Positions 45,180-53,780 of a stretch of DNA of 64,000 nt are shown here, one piece after another. Position numbers and translations under genes: made by a program. Source of the stretch: Candidatus Eremiobacteraceae bacterium (lineage in GTDB: Bacteria > Vulcanimicrobiota > Vulcanimicrobiia > Eremiobacterales > Eremiobacteraceae); assembly GCA_036511855.1 (NCBI GenBank), contig DATCBN010000050.1:1-64000 (forward strand), read 5' to 3'. The notes beneath the pieces are model-generated. The model did no database searches and was not told where the DNA came from. It saw only the letters and a list, made by a program, of their open reading frames with translations. Numbering within the stretch: position 1 is the stretch's first letter; every line of letters starts with the position of its first letter.

Positions 45180-46328
45180 CTAGATCAACACCTCGAGCAC
45201 GCGGTCCATCTCATCGAGCGTGTTGTAACCGTGCGGTGAGACGCGCACTCCGGTATCGCGAACCGTGACCTGGACCTTTGCGCTGTCCACGCGCGCTTGC
45301 TGCTCCTCCACGGTCCGCCCAGGCGGTTTGAGCAGCACGATCCCGGAACGCGTGCCCGCTGCGGTCGAACTCGCGACCTCGATGCCGGCTTCCATCGCTC
45401 CGTCGATGAGCCGGCCGGTCAAGCGCAAGACGTGTGCCTCCACCGCATCGAGGCCCGCCGTGGTCAGGATGCGCAGGCTTTCGCGAAACGCGAGCAGCGC
45501 GGGATAATTTATCGTGCCGCCCTCGAACCGCGCCGCGTCATCGCTCAGCTCTTGACCGTAGTCCAAAAAACGCATCGGGTCGCGGACCGACCGCCACGAA
45601 CAAAATGACGGCCGCAGCTTCTCGATGAGTGCACGGCTGACGTAGACGATGCTGAGCGCCTGCGGCGAGAGCAGCCACTTCGCGACGCCGAAGTAGCACA
45701 GGTCCACCTTCCACGCGTGGACGTCAAGCGGTAGATGGCCGAATCCTTGAATCGCGTCAAGCGCGAAGAGGATGCCGCGTTCCCGGCACCACGCGCCGAT
45801 GGCGGCGACGTCGTGGCGATATCCGTCCGAGAAACCCACATAGGATACGGTAACGAGCCGCGTGTGCGACGTCGCAACGCGGTCAAGCGTGTCGACGGTG
45901 AGACGCTCGCCGGGCGCACGCAGCAGCTTGACGCGAACACCGCGGTCGCGCAGGTTGAGCCACGGATAGGCATTGGCGCCGAACTCGTTGTCCGTCAGAA
46001 TGATCTCGTCGCCGGCGCGCCAGTCTATGCCGTTCGCGCCGAGCAGCGCACCGTCCGTTGTGGCGCGCATGAACGCGATCTCGTCCGCATCGGCTCCGAT
46101 CGCGGCTGCTGTTTCCGCCCGCACTTCGTTTTTGCGCGCTTCGATATTAAGTATTCCGTTGCAGCCCATCGTCATCTGCGCATCCATCGCGGCGACCATG
46201 GCATCGCGCGCGGGCGTCGTGAGCGGGCCCACAGCAGCATGATTGCAATACACCCAGTTTTTGCATACCGGAAACAGGGATCGGGCAAGCGGGGGCGAGG
46301 TCGCGGTCACCATCGCGGCGTTTAGCAT
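45180..46328 (-). CDS. Class V PLP-dependent aminotransferase
   Basis: 382 residues related to isopenicillin-N epimerase/cysteine-desulfurase-type enzymes. Seen: YCNHAAVGPLTTPARDAM near the N-terminus, RATTDGALLGANG, FALDAIQGFGHLPLD with the PLP-ring Asp, YFGVAKWLLSPQ with the Schiff-base Lys, and FEGGTINYPALLAF. No catalytic Cys loop is obvious, so a desulfurase role is less likely than epimerase, lyase or transaminase. Tail-to-tail with the ATP-grasp-like gene, one base between stops. Confidence 0.85.
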   Translation of the reverse strand: MLNAAMVTATSPPLARSLFPVCKNWVYCNHAAVGPLTTPARDAMVAAMDAQMTMGCNGILNIEARKNEVRAETAAAIGADADEIAFMRATTDGALLGANGIDWRAGDEIILTDNEFGANAYPWLNLRDRGVRVKLLRAPGERLTVDTLDRVATSHTRLVTVSYVGFSDGYRHDVAAIGAWCRERGILFALDAIQGFGHLPLDVHAWKVDLCYFGVAKWLLSPQALSIVYVSRALIEKLRPSFCSWRSVRDPMRFLDYGQELSDDAARFEGGTINYPALLAFRESLRILTTAGLDAVEAHVLRLTGRLIDGAMEAGIEVASSTAAGTRSGIVLLKPPGRTVEEQQARVDSAKVQVTVRDTGVRVSPHGYNTLDEMDRVLEVLI

Positions 46329-46416
46329 CGAACTGTGATCTCCGTCACCCAGTCATCGTGGTTCTTCGGGCGAATTCGGTTCGATGCGTTGAACAGGGGA
46401 GATCGCAGAACCTTTG

Positions 46417-47205
46417 ATGTTAAGACGCACCGTAGTCGCTTTTTGCGCCGCAGTCCTCGCGGCGGGCTTGCTTCTATTTCCCCAGGCCGCTCGCGCCTCC
46501 TCAATCCCAACGATTTCGGAAGGCGCACAGGTCCTCGTCGCCGTCGAGCCGCTTCTCGAGACCATGCAGATCCGATATCATTTGGCAGCCGGCCGGCTCT
46601 CGATCGGCGATCAAGCATACATCGGGCCGATGGTGATCGACAATGGACTTTATTTCGCCGACCCCCAGGCGATCGCCGCATTTCTCAATCTTCAGATAAG
46701 TTATCCCAACGGTGTGATGACTTTTGCGCCGCCCGCCCCGCGAGCCGGCGTCGTCGCCGAAGTTCCCGGCACTGGAGCGCTCGACGCACTTCGCATCCGT
46801 CTCCTCGCCCTTTTGAACGCGCACCGCACAGCCACCGGTTTGCCGTCGCTTGCGATCGACACGGTCGCACAGAGCGCGGCGCAGTATCAGGCAAAAGATA
46901 TGGAGAGCGCGGGGATCATGCGCCATACGGATTCATCCGGACGCAGCCCGATTCAGCGCTTCCAGAGCATCGGCGGCCTCGCTTCGCGATATGGCGAGAA
47001 CGTCGCCTACTTCGGGCTCGACATAAACGATCTTGAAAACGAGTGGCAAGCCGTCGGCAAGCTCGACGCGATGATGATGGCCGAACAGGCGCCGGACGAC
47101 GGCCACCGCGAGGCGATACTCAGCCCCGAATACCGCAAGATCGGCATCGGCGTGGCGATCGGCACGAACGGGCTGTATCTCGCAGAAGATTTCGTCGCGC
47201 GCTAG
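46417..47205 (+). CDS. Secreted CAP-domain protein with copper-amine-oxidase-like N-domain
   Basis: 262 residues. A signal peptide (MLRRTVVAFCAAVLAAGLLL, ending ARA) is followed by an N-terminal domain at about 30-95 with a stalk-like pattern (ILVAVEPLLE-like, then YFADPQAIAAFLNLQISYPN). The CAP/SCP domain lies about 115-262: LRIRLLALLNAHRTATGLPS, MRHTDSSGRSPIQRF, RYGENVAYFG, and GHREAILSPEYRKIGIGVA. The His and Glu of the CAP pocket are present. Extracellular role unknown; close homologues are often linked to spores or the cell wall in other bacteria. Confidence 0.85.
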   Translation: MLRRTVVAFCAAVLAAGLLLFPQAARASSIPTISEGAQVLVAVEPLLETMQIRYHLAAGRLSIGDQAYIGPMVIDNGLYFADPQAIAAFLNLQISYPNGVMTFAPPAPRAGVVAEVPGTGALDALRIRLLALLNAHRTATGLPSLAIDTVAQSAAQYQAKDMESAGIMRHTDSSGRSPIQRFQSIGGLASRYGENVAYFGLDINDLENEWQAVGKLDAMMMAEQAPDDGHREAILSPEYRKIGIGVAIGTNGLYLAEDFVAR

Positions 47206-47211
47206 CGCCGG

Positions 47212-48840
47212 CTACTTCACCGTCCACTGCCAAGCGTTCCACTCAGGAATGATGCCGCGCGACGGCGTGTAGCCTCGCAGGTCGTTCGTGACCATTCCGA
47301 CTCTATCTCGAAAGAACAACGGAAGCCCCGCGACCGCTTCCATCCGTATGCGTTGCACCTCCGCATAGATCTTCTTCCGCTCGGCGCGATCGTTCGTGAA
47401 CAGGCCTTCTTCTTCCAATCGGTCGAGGTGCTGGTCGCAATAACGCGCGTCGTTCGCGCCTCGCGGCGAGAAATAATCGCAGCCATCGTCGTTGAGGGCG
47501 CCGGGGTCGTAGTTGACGCTGAAGCTGTAGCCTGCGAGATCGAAATTTGCGTTCCGGATCGGCCCCGTGAGATTGAAGATCTGATCGTACGGATAGTATT
47601 TCATCACGAGGTCGGCGCCGACCACGCGCAGGTCGGACTGCACGAGCGCCGCGACCTGCTGGGTCGCGCCGTCGCCCGCGGTGCCGACGTACACCACGGT
47701 GAGACGCTGCGCCCCTTTATACCGAAAACCATCCGCGCTGCGCCGCCAGCCGGCTTGGTCCAACAACGCGTTCGAGCGCGCTGGGTCGTGCGGGTAGCGC
47801 GGCACGTCCGGCGTGTACGCCCAACTCCAGTTGGGGATCCACTCGTCGGCAAGTACGCCTGCGCCGTGAAAGACGTCGCGAAGCAGCCGGCCGCGGTCGA
47901 CCGCGAAGGCGACGGCCCGGCGGACGCGCACGTCGTTGAGCGGCGCGCGCGAGGTGTTCATATCCAATACGCTCAGACGAAGGCTTTGCGAGCGGATCGG
48001 GTGCAAGCCGGCGACGGTGCGGAATTGGAGCAGCCGCTGCGGTCCCGCGTCAAAATCGGCGTCTATCTCGCGGGCCAGAAAACCGACCAGCTCGTTTTCC
48101 GACGACGGCCGTGATTGGAAGACGATCGTGCGCAGGCCGACGGGTCCACGCCAGTAGTGTGGGTTGGCCACGAACGTGACCGCTCCGCCACGAACCCAGG
48201 ACTGTACGATGAACGGCCCGGTGCCGATGGGTCGCGAACTGAACGGAGCGTCGTTCAGCTCGCGCAGATTAGCGATGACGTGCGCGGGCATGACTGCGAT
48301 CGGCCCCTCTTGGATCGCGGCGAAGAAACGCGTGACGAACGGCGCATACGGATGGAGGAGGTGAACGACCGCGGTGTGCGGATCGGACGTATCGATGCTC
48401 GCGACCACGGTGTAGCCTTCACGTTCCTGCACGTTGTTCGCCAGGTTGGTCACTTGCCGCCAGGACGCTTCGATATCTTTGGACGTGAAGGGGGCGCCGT
48501 CGGACCATGTCACGCCTTTGCGTAAGTGGTACTTCACGATCAGGCCGTCGGCGCTGATGTCGCCGTTGGTCAGCGAGGGCACGCGTTCGCACAACACCGG
48601 AATGACGTTGCCCTTATCGTCGAGCTGCACGAGAAATTCCAGCGTGTACCCGGCAAGCTGGTAGACGAAGTCCGCGCCCGAGAGCATGGGATTCAAGGTC
48701 GACGGATCGGAGATATCCGAAATGCGCAGCACGCCGGCGGCAGTATCGGACGGTGTGCCGGTTTGCGTCGAAACTTTCGCGCAGCCGGTCGCGAGAATCA
48801 TGAAGGCAGCGAGCGCGAGCGCGCGCGGCATCGGTGACAT
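47212..48840 (-). CDS. Oligopeptide-type ABC substrate-binding lipoprotein
   Basis: 542 residues, solute-binding family 5. The lipobox is ATGC followed by AKVS, so it is anchored in a membrane. Seen: ISDPSTLNPMLSGADFVYQL, VKYHLRKGVTWSDGAPFTSK and the C-terminal domain. Binds peptides, nickel or other small ligands for import. No permease or ATPase genes are next to it, which is unusual; it is convergent with the CAP gene. The ATG at 48840 is chosen over a TTG two codons upstream. Confidence 0.92.
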   Translation of the reverse strand: MSPMPRALALAAFMILATGCAKVSTQTGTPSDTAAGVLRISDISDPSTLNPMLSGADFVYQLAGYTLEFLVQLDDKGNVIPVLCERVPSLTNGDISADGLIVKYHLRKGVTWSDGAPFTSKDIEASWRQVTNLANNVQEREGYTVVASIDTSDPHTAVVHLLHPYAPFVTRFFAAIQEGPIAVMPAHVIANLRELNDAPFSSRPIGTGPFIVQSWVRGGAVTFVANPHYWRGPVGLRTIVFQSRPSSENELVGFLAREIDADFDAGPQRLLQFRTVAGLHPIRSQSLRLSVLDMNTSRAPLNDVRVRRAVAFAVDRGRLLRDVFHGAGVLADEWIPNWSWAYTPDVPRYPHDPARSNALLDQAGWRRSADGFRYKGAQRLTVVYVGTAGDGATQQVAALVQSDLRVVGADLVMKYYPYDQIFNLTGPIRNANFDLAGYSFSVNYDPGALNDDGCDYFSPRGANDARYCDQHLDRLEEEGLFTNDRAERKKIYAEVQRIRMEAVAGLPLFFRDRVGMVTNDLRGYTPSRGIIPEWNAWQWTVK

Positions 48841-48949
48841 GGACAATCTCGTTCCCCACGCCCGGCGACATTTCTTGCGCAGCAGGGCCGGGGCGAGAAT
48901 AGACGCAAGTTCTCGATGTCACCTCAACATCTGAAAGGGTCAACGGTTC

Positions 48950-49837
48950 ATGGCAGAGATCAAGCGAGTGGGCGTCTGCGGTTGCGGCCTCATGGGATCC
49001 GGCATCGCACAAGTCGCGGCCACGGCGGGCTACGACGTCGTCATCTTCGAAACTGTCGAAGCCGCCCTGAACCGCGGCATGTCCGGGATCAAGAAATCGC
49101 TCGACAAGTTCGTCGAACGCGGCAAGGCGGGCGACGGGCGCGCGTTTCTTGCCGCGGACCGCGACGCCACGCTCGCACGCCTCAGGACCACCGTCGCCAT
49201 CGACGACCTCAAAGATTGCGATCTCGTCATCGAAGCGGTGATCGAGAACATGGCCGTCAAGACCGAACTCTTCGCAAAGCTCGACGCGCTGCTCGCCCCT
49301 CACGCCATCATCTGCTCGAACACGTCGAGCCTGTGCGTCATCGAGATGGCGGCGGCCACCAAGCGCCCGGCCCTCGTCGCCGGTCTTCATTTCTTCAATC
49401 CGGTGCCGCTCATGAAACTCGTCGAAATCGTGAAGACGATCGTGACCAGTCAGGAGACGATCGATACATTATACGCGTTCGCAGCGAAAGTGGGCAAAAC
49501 GGCGGTGTTGGCGCAAGACACGCCGGGGTTCATCGTCAACCGGCTGCTCGTGCCGTATCTCGTCTATGCGATCCGCATGTTCGAGTCCGGGCTCGCGTCG
49601 CGCGAAGATATCGACGAAGGCATGAAGCTCGGATGCGGTCATCCCATGGGTCCGTTGACGCTGCTCGACTTCGTCGGCCTCGACACGACCTATTTCATCG
49701 CGCAGATCATGTTCGATGAGTTCAAAGACCCGATGATGGCTCCGCCGCCGCTGCTCAAACGCATGGTGCTCGCCGGCCATCTCGGACGTAAATCGGGTCG
49801 CGGGTTCTATGACTATTCGAGTGAGACGCCGAAATAG
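48950..49837 (+). CDS. 3-Hydroxyacyl-CoA (3-hydroxybutyryl-CoA) dehydrogenase
   Basis: 295 residues, one-domain type. N-terminus VGVCGCGLMGSGIAQVAATA for NAD, SNTSSLCVIEMA, the catalytic His in GLHFFNPVPLMKLVEIV and PGFIVNRLLVPYLV. Oxidises 3-hydroxyacyl-CoA to 3-ketoacyl-CoA in beta-oxidation, or runs in reverse in butanoate/PHB synthesis. First of three plus-strand genes with SCP2-like and crotonase. Confidence 0.95.
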   Translation: MAEIKRVGVCGCGLMGSGIAQVAATAGYDVVIFETVEAALNRGMSGIKKSLDKFVERGKAGDGRAFLAADRDATLARLRTTVAIDDLKDCDLVIEAVIENMAVKTELFAKLDALLAPHAIICSNTSSLCVIEMAAATKRPALVAGLHFFNPVPLMKLVEIVKTIVTSQETIDTLYAFAAKVGKTAVLAQDTPGFIVNRLLVPYLVYAIRMFESGLASREDIDEGMKLGCGHPMGPLTLLDFVGLDTTYFIAQIMFDEFKDPMMAPPPLLKRMVLAGHLGRKSGRGFYDYSSETPK

Positions 49838-49890
49838 AGCCGCATGCGGGAGCCATTCAACCGGAACCGGTCCGCCGAGAAGGCACGCCA

Positions 49891-50355
49891 GTGACAACTC
49901 CGAACGACGCCGGCCAAAACGCTGCGCCGATGGAGCTGTTCAGCGCGCCGTGGCTTCATGCATGGCAACGCGAGCTCAACGACAACGCCGCGTATCGCGA
50001 TGCTGCGGCGCAGTGGGAATGGCCGCTCATCCTCTCGATAACAAGTGAAGGCCAGCAGGGCGGCGCAGCGGGATCGGAGCGCTCGGCGTATCTGGATCTG
50101 TGGCACGGTCAATGCCGCGCGGCGCGGCCGGCCGAGCGGGCCGACGAAGAAAGCGCCCGCTTCATAATAAGCGGGTCTATCGCGGTGTGGCGGCAGGTTC
50201 TTGACGGCAGGCTTGAAGTCGTCTCAGCCATCATGCTGCGCCGGCTCAGTCTGGATAAAGGCAGCGTGGCAAGTCTCTTGGGATACATCGGCGCGGCAAA
50301 AGCGCTTGTGGTCACGGCTGCGGCCCTGGACACCGATTACCCCGAAGGGGTTTGA
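49891..50355 (+). CDS. SCP2 sterol-carrier-like protein
   Basis: 154 residues, GTG start with AAGG at 7 bases. The pattern LFSAPWLHAWQRELNDNAAY then SARFIISGSIAVWRQVLDGR and KGSVASLLGYIGAAKALVVT is that of the small SCP2-like fold with a lipid pocket. Members next to acyl-CoA enzymes are thought to bind fatty acyl chains. Moderately sure of the fold; function inferred from neighbours. Confidence 0.7.
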   Translation: MTTPNDAGQNAAPMELFSAPWLHAWQRELNDNAAYRDAAAQWEWPLILSITSEGQQGGAAGSERSAYLDLWHGQCRAARPAERADEESARFIISGSIAVWRQVLDGRLEVVSAIMLRRLSLDKGSVASLLGYIGAAKALVVTAAALDTDYPEGV

Positions 50356-50411
50356 GCCGCACTTCGTCGGCGGTGACTTTCGCACAATCGGCATTTTGAA
50401 GAGGAGAGCCT

Positions 50412-51197
50412 GTGGCTTACGAGACCATTCTCATCGAGCGCGACGGAGCGGTCGCGACCATCGTGCTCAACAGGCCGAAAGCGCTCAACGCGCTCAATGC
50501 CGTCGTTCTCGCCGAATTGGTCAAAGCGTTCGACGAGTTGGAAGCGGACCGAACCGTCCGCGCCGTTGTCATCACCGGATCGGGAGATAAAGCGTTTGCC
50601 GCGGGCGCCGATATAGGCGAACTCAACAAGCTCGGCGATCGTGCGGCCGCAACGGCGAAAGCCAATGACGGTCACAAGATCACCGCCAGGATCGAGCACT
50701 CGCGCTTGCCCGTCATCATGGCGATCAACGGCTTCGCGCTCGGAGGCGGCCTGGAACTCGCCATGGCCGGAGATATCAGAATCGCGGCGGCCACGGCAAA
50801 GCTCGGCCAACCCGAGGTGAACCTTGGCATAATCGCCGGGTTCGGAGGTTCGCAGCGGCTGCCGCGGCTCGTCGGGCCGGGTATGGCATCGTACCTCTTG
50901 CTCTCGGGCGAGATGATCACGGCCGACGAAGCAAAACAGGCAAATCTCGTCGATAAAGTCGTGCCTGCGGACCAACTGTCGGCCGAAGCGAAACGGTTAG
51001 CCGGCGTCATCGCCTCAAAAGCGCCGCTCGCGATCGCCGCCACCAAGCGGGCGATCCACAAAGGCATGCAGATGGACCTGCACGCCGCGCTCGAACTCGA
51101 GGCCGACGCCTTCGGAGCCGTCGCCATCTCAAACGATGCAAAAGAAGGCACGGCTGCATTTCTCGAAAAGCGGCCGCCGAATTTCACCGGCACCTAA
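50412..51197 (+). CDS. Enoyl-CoA hydratase/isomerase (crotonase)
   Basis: 261 residues, GTG start with GAGGAG 5 bases upstream. Crotonase-fold motifs: VLNRPKALNALNAVVL, AFAAGADIGEL (oxyanion hole), INGFALGGGLELAMAGDIRI and GQPEVNLGIIAGFGGSQRL with catalytic glutamates. Adds water to trans-2-enoyl-CoA. Convergent with the RDD gene; metabolically linked to the dehydrogenase and thiolase. Confidence 0.94.
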   Translation: MAYETILIERDGAVATIVLNRPKALNALNAVVLAELVKAFDELEADRTVRAVVITGSGDKAFAAGADIGELNKLGDRAAATAKANDGHKITARIEHSRLPVIMAINGFALGGGLELAMAGDIRIAAATAKLGQPEVNLGIIAGFGGSQRLPRLVGPGMASYLLLSGEMITADEAKQANLVDKVVPADQLSAEAKRLAGVIASKAPLAIAATKRAIHKGMQMDLHAALELEADAFGAVAISNDAKEGTAAFLEKRPPNFTGT

Positions 51198-51206
51198 CGT
51201 GGTCGC

Positions 51207-52112
51207 TTAGACTGTATGCGGCCGGCCCGGGTCTGCCGATGGCGTCGGCGTTGGCGTTTGTGCGGGCTCATCGGACGGCGAAGGCCGAAGGTGCGCTATC
51301 GTGGGGCTCGGCGATGGCCGCGTCTGCTCGACAAGCGGAGGCGATTGGACTGCCGGCAACTGCAAACCGGCGACCGCGAGCAGTTGGTCTGACAATCGCG
51401 CGCCGTCGGCGTTTGCAAACAAGAGCCACGCCGCGCCCACCGCGATGACCCCCGCGGTGAACGTCGCCAACCTGCCGATGCGCGCGTTGGTGACGACCGA
51501 GCCTGCCACGAGATCGCCGATGCGCCTGCGAGACGGCGTCACCGTGGCGACGAGAAAGCCGACGGCGGCAAGATCGAGAGGCAGAAAAATGTTTCGGACG
51601 AGCGCCCTCGCAAAACCCAAGCGGCTGCCGTCCACGCGTCCGACCCCCAAACCGAACAATCCCTTACCCAACGTCGATCCGAACAGCGCCTCAGCGATCG
51701 TCAGATAGGCGAAGATGGACGCGCCGAACGCGATCGCGAAATCGCGCGCGTGAACGGCGAGAAATTGGTCCGGGGCAGGATGCGTGGCATCCACGATCGC
51801 GATGAGGCCGAGCCCGATAAGCATCCCGATGCCGGCGAGATCGACGACGAGCGCGAGAAAGCGGCGGACGATGTAGATCCCAACATCGCCAAAGTCGTGA
51901 CTGACCGGTTGCGCCGACCGGCTTTTGAGGACTGCCGGCTGCGGCGGCGGCGTTTCGACTCGATCCGCGGGCCGCGCGGCCGCCGGCGGTGGCTGCGGCG
52001 GACCTGGGTTCGCCGGAGCTTCGGTGTTCGGCCGGTCGATAAGCGCCCCGCACACGCCGCAGAACGCCGTGCGTTCGGCCTGCTGCGCGCCGCAACGGGG
52101 GCAAGACGCCAT
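51207..52112 (-). CDS. Zinc-ribbon and RDD-domain membrane protein
   Basis: 301 residues in four parts. A zinc ribbon at about 4-22 has two CxxC pairs (CPRCGAQQ and CGVCG). A Pro-rich linker follows at about 28-70. The RDD domain at about 75-215 has three to four helices and its first Arg/Asp in IVRRFLALVVDLAGIGM. A further helix (about 225-245) leads into a Pro/Ser/Thr-rich tail. Start: ATG at 52112, sharing one base with the thiolase stop (TGATG). RDD proteins are poorly understood; some affect transport or osmotic tolerance. Confidence 0.8.
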   Translation of the reverse strand: MASCPRCGAQQAERTAFCGVCGALIDRPNTEAPANPGPPQPPPAAARPADRVETPPPQPAVLKSRSAQPVSHDFGDVGIYIVRRFLALVVDLAGIGMLIGLGLIAIVDATHPAPDQFLAVHARDFAIAFGASIFAYLTIAEALFGSTLGKGLFGLGVGRVDGSRLGFARALVRNIFLPLDLAAVGFLVATVTPSRRRIGDLVAGSVVTNARIGRLATFTAGVIAVGAAWLLFANADGARLSDQLLAVAGLQLPAVQSPPLVEQTRPSPSPTIAHLRPSPSDEPAQTPTPTPSADPGRPHTV

Positions 52113-53308
52113 CAGAACGCTTCGACGACGCCGGCGATACCCTGGCCGCCACCGATGCATGCGCTCGCGACGCCGTATTTCTTCTTCCGCCGGCGCAGCT
52201 CGTGAAGCAGCGAATACGTGATGCGCGCTCCGCTGGCGCCGAGCGGATGGCCAAGCGCGATGGCTCCGCCGTTCGGGTTGAGAAGGTTCATGTCGAGGTC
52301 GAGCTCCCGGACGCACGCCAGCACTTGCGGCGCAAATGCTTCGTTGATCTCTACCACGTCCATCTGAGCGAGTTTCATGCCTGCGCGGTCGACCGCTTGC
52401 GGGATAGCGAACGCGGGCCCGATCCCCATGATGTCGGGGTCGACGCCGACGATGCCCCACGACACGAGCCGTCCAAGCGGCTCGAGGCCATCGCGCTCCG
52501 CTTGCTCCGCAGTGGTCAGCACGACGGCAGCCGCGCCGTCGGTGATCCCGCTCGCGTTGCCCGGCGTCACCACCCCGTCTTTGACGAACCGCGCCGGCAG
52601 CTTCGCGAGTTGCTCCATCGTGACCGTTGGGCGCGGCCCTTCATCCGCGGCGACAATCGTCGGTCCCTTTCGGCCCGGCGCTTCGACGGGCACGATCTCC
52701 TCGGCGAAAAATCCGCTCTCGATAGACGCCGCCGCGCCGCGCTGCGATTTGAGGCTGAACTCATCGCTCTCTTGACGGGTGATCTTATACTGACGGGCCA
52801 GATTCTCCGCGGTGATCGACATCGGCATGCCGTTGTAGGAGTCGGTCAAACCTTCCCACAGCGCATCCTCGAACTTCGTCTGCTGGCCGAGCGCGAGTCC
52901 CCATCGCGCGCCGCGAACCACGTGCGGCGACTGGCTCATGTTCTCCATGCCGCCGGCGAGCACGTAGGTGGCTTCGCCGAGAATGAGCTGTTGGGCGCCG
53001 GTCACGATGGCTTGCAGGCCCGAGCCGCACAACCGGTTGACCGTCAGTGCCGAAGCATCGCGGCGCCCGCCAGCTTTAAGACCGACATGACGCGCGCCGT
53101 AGATGGCGTCGGCGCTGCTTTGGATCACGTTGCCGAAGATGAACTGGTCGATCTTTTCGGCCGCCACCTTCGAGCGTTCGAGTGCGCCCTTCGCGGCGGC
53201 CACGCCGAGATCGATGGCGCTGACGTCTCGCAAGACGCCGCCAAAGTTGCCGAACGCCGTGCGGGCGCCGTTGACGATGACGATTTCGGGTCTGCCGTTG
53301 CGTGCCAT
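52112..53308 (-). CDS. Acetyl-CoA C-acyltransferase (thiolase)
   Basis: 398 residues. Active-site Cys in NRLCGSGLQAIVTGAQ (about residue 94), VVEINEAFAPQVLACV, NPNGGAIALGHPLGASGARI with the His, and the second Cys in SACIGGGQGIAGV. Either cleaves 3-ketoacyl-CoA or condenses two acetyl-CoA. The AAGGAG before it lies 13 bases from the ATG, rather far. Downstream of RidA with a 64-base gap. Confidence 0.95.
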   Translation of the reverse strand: MARNGRPEIVIVNGARTAFGNFGGVLRDVSAIDLGVAAAKGALERSKVAAEKIDQFIFGNVIQSSADAIYGARHVGLKAGGRRDASALTVNRLCGSGLQAIVTGAQQLILGEATYVLAGGMENMSQSPHVVRGARWGLALGQQTKFEDALWEGLTDSYNGMPMSITAENLARQYKITRQESDEFSLKSQRGAAASIESGFFAEEIVPVEAPGRKGPTIVAADEGPRPTVTMEQLAKLPARFVKDGVVTPGNASGITDGAAAVVLTTAEQAERDGLEPLGRLVSWGIVGVDPDIMGIGPAFAIPQAVDRAGMKLAQMDVVEINEAFAPQVLACVRELDLDMNLLNPNGGAIALGHPLGASGARITYSLLHELRRRKKKYGVASACIGGGQGIAGVVEAF

Positions 53309-53372
53309 GAAGTCCGTGATGCTCCTTTTCGATTGACAGGCGTCACGTTCGGCGCGGCGCCCCTGCGTTCCG

Positions 53373-53765
53373 TCAGTCGCCGGCGCGTGTCACCGCATCC
53401 GCTTCGATCTCGACCAGCAATCGAGGATCGATGAGCTTCACCACCTGCACCATCGTGGCCGCCGGACGGATGTCGCGAAAGAACTCGCCGTGGGCCCGGC
53501 CGATCGCGTCCGCGTGGGCCATGTCCGTGACGAATATGCGCGTGCGCACGACATCGCGCATCGAAGCGCCCGCTTCCGTCAGGGCAGCTTCGATTTTGTC
53601 GAGCACCGCTTTGGCTTGCGCGTACGGATCGTCTGGGCCGATCACGGCGCCGGTCTCATCGACGGCGGTCGTGCCGGCCACGTAGACGTTGTCGCCGGCG
53701 CGGACGGCACGCGAATAGCCAAAGGCGCGCTCCCACGACGTGCCCGTTGAGACGATCTTCCTCAA
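53373..53765 (-). CDS. RidA-family deaminase
   Basis: 130 residues with GYSRAVRAGDNVYVAGTTAV, ASMRDVVRTRIFVTDM and a C-terminal VEIEADAV segment. The catalytic Arg of RidA, usually in R-x-x-V-E, corresponds to R in DPRLLVEIEA. RidA proteins hydrolyse reactive enamine/imine intermediates made by PLP enzymes. Start is TTG at 53765, with GAGGGG 10 bases ahead. Fifteen bases after the second ATP-grasp gene, so likely cotranscribed with it. Confidence 0.9.
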   Translation of the reverse strand: MRKIVSTGTSWERAFGYSRAVRAGDNVYVAGTTAVDETGAVIGPDDPYAQAKAVLDKIEAALTEAGASMRDVVRTRIFVTDMAHADAIGRAHGEFFRDIRPAATMVQVVKLIDPRLLVEIEADAVTRAGD

Positions 53766-53780
53766 TAACGTAGGACCCCT

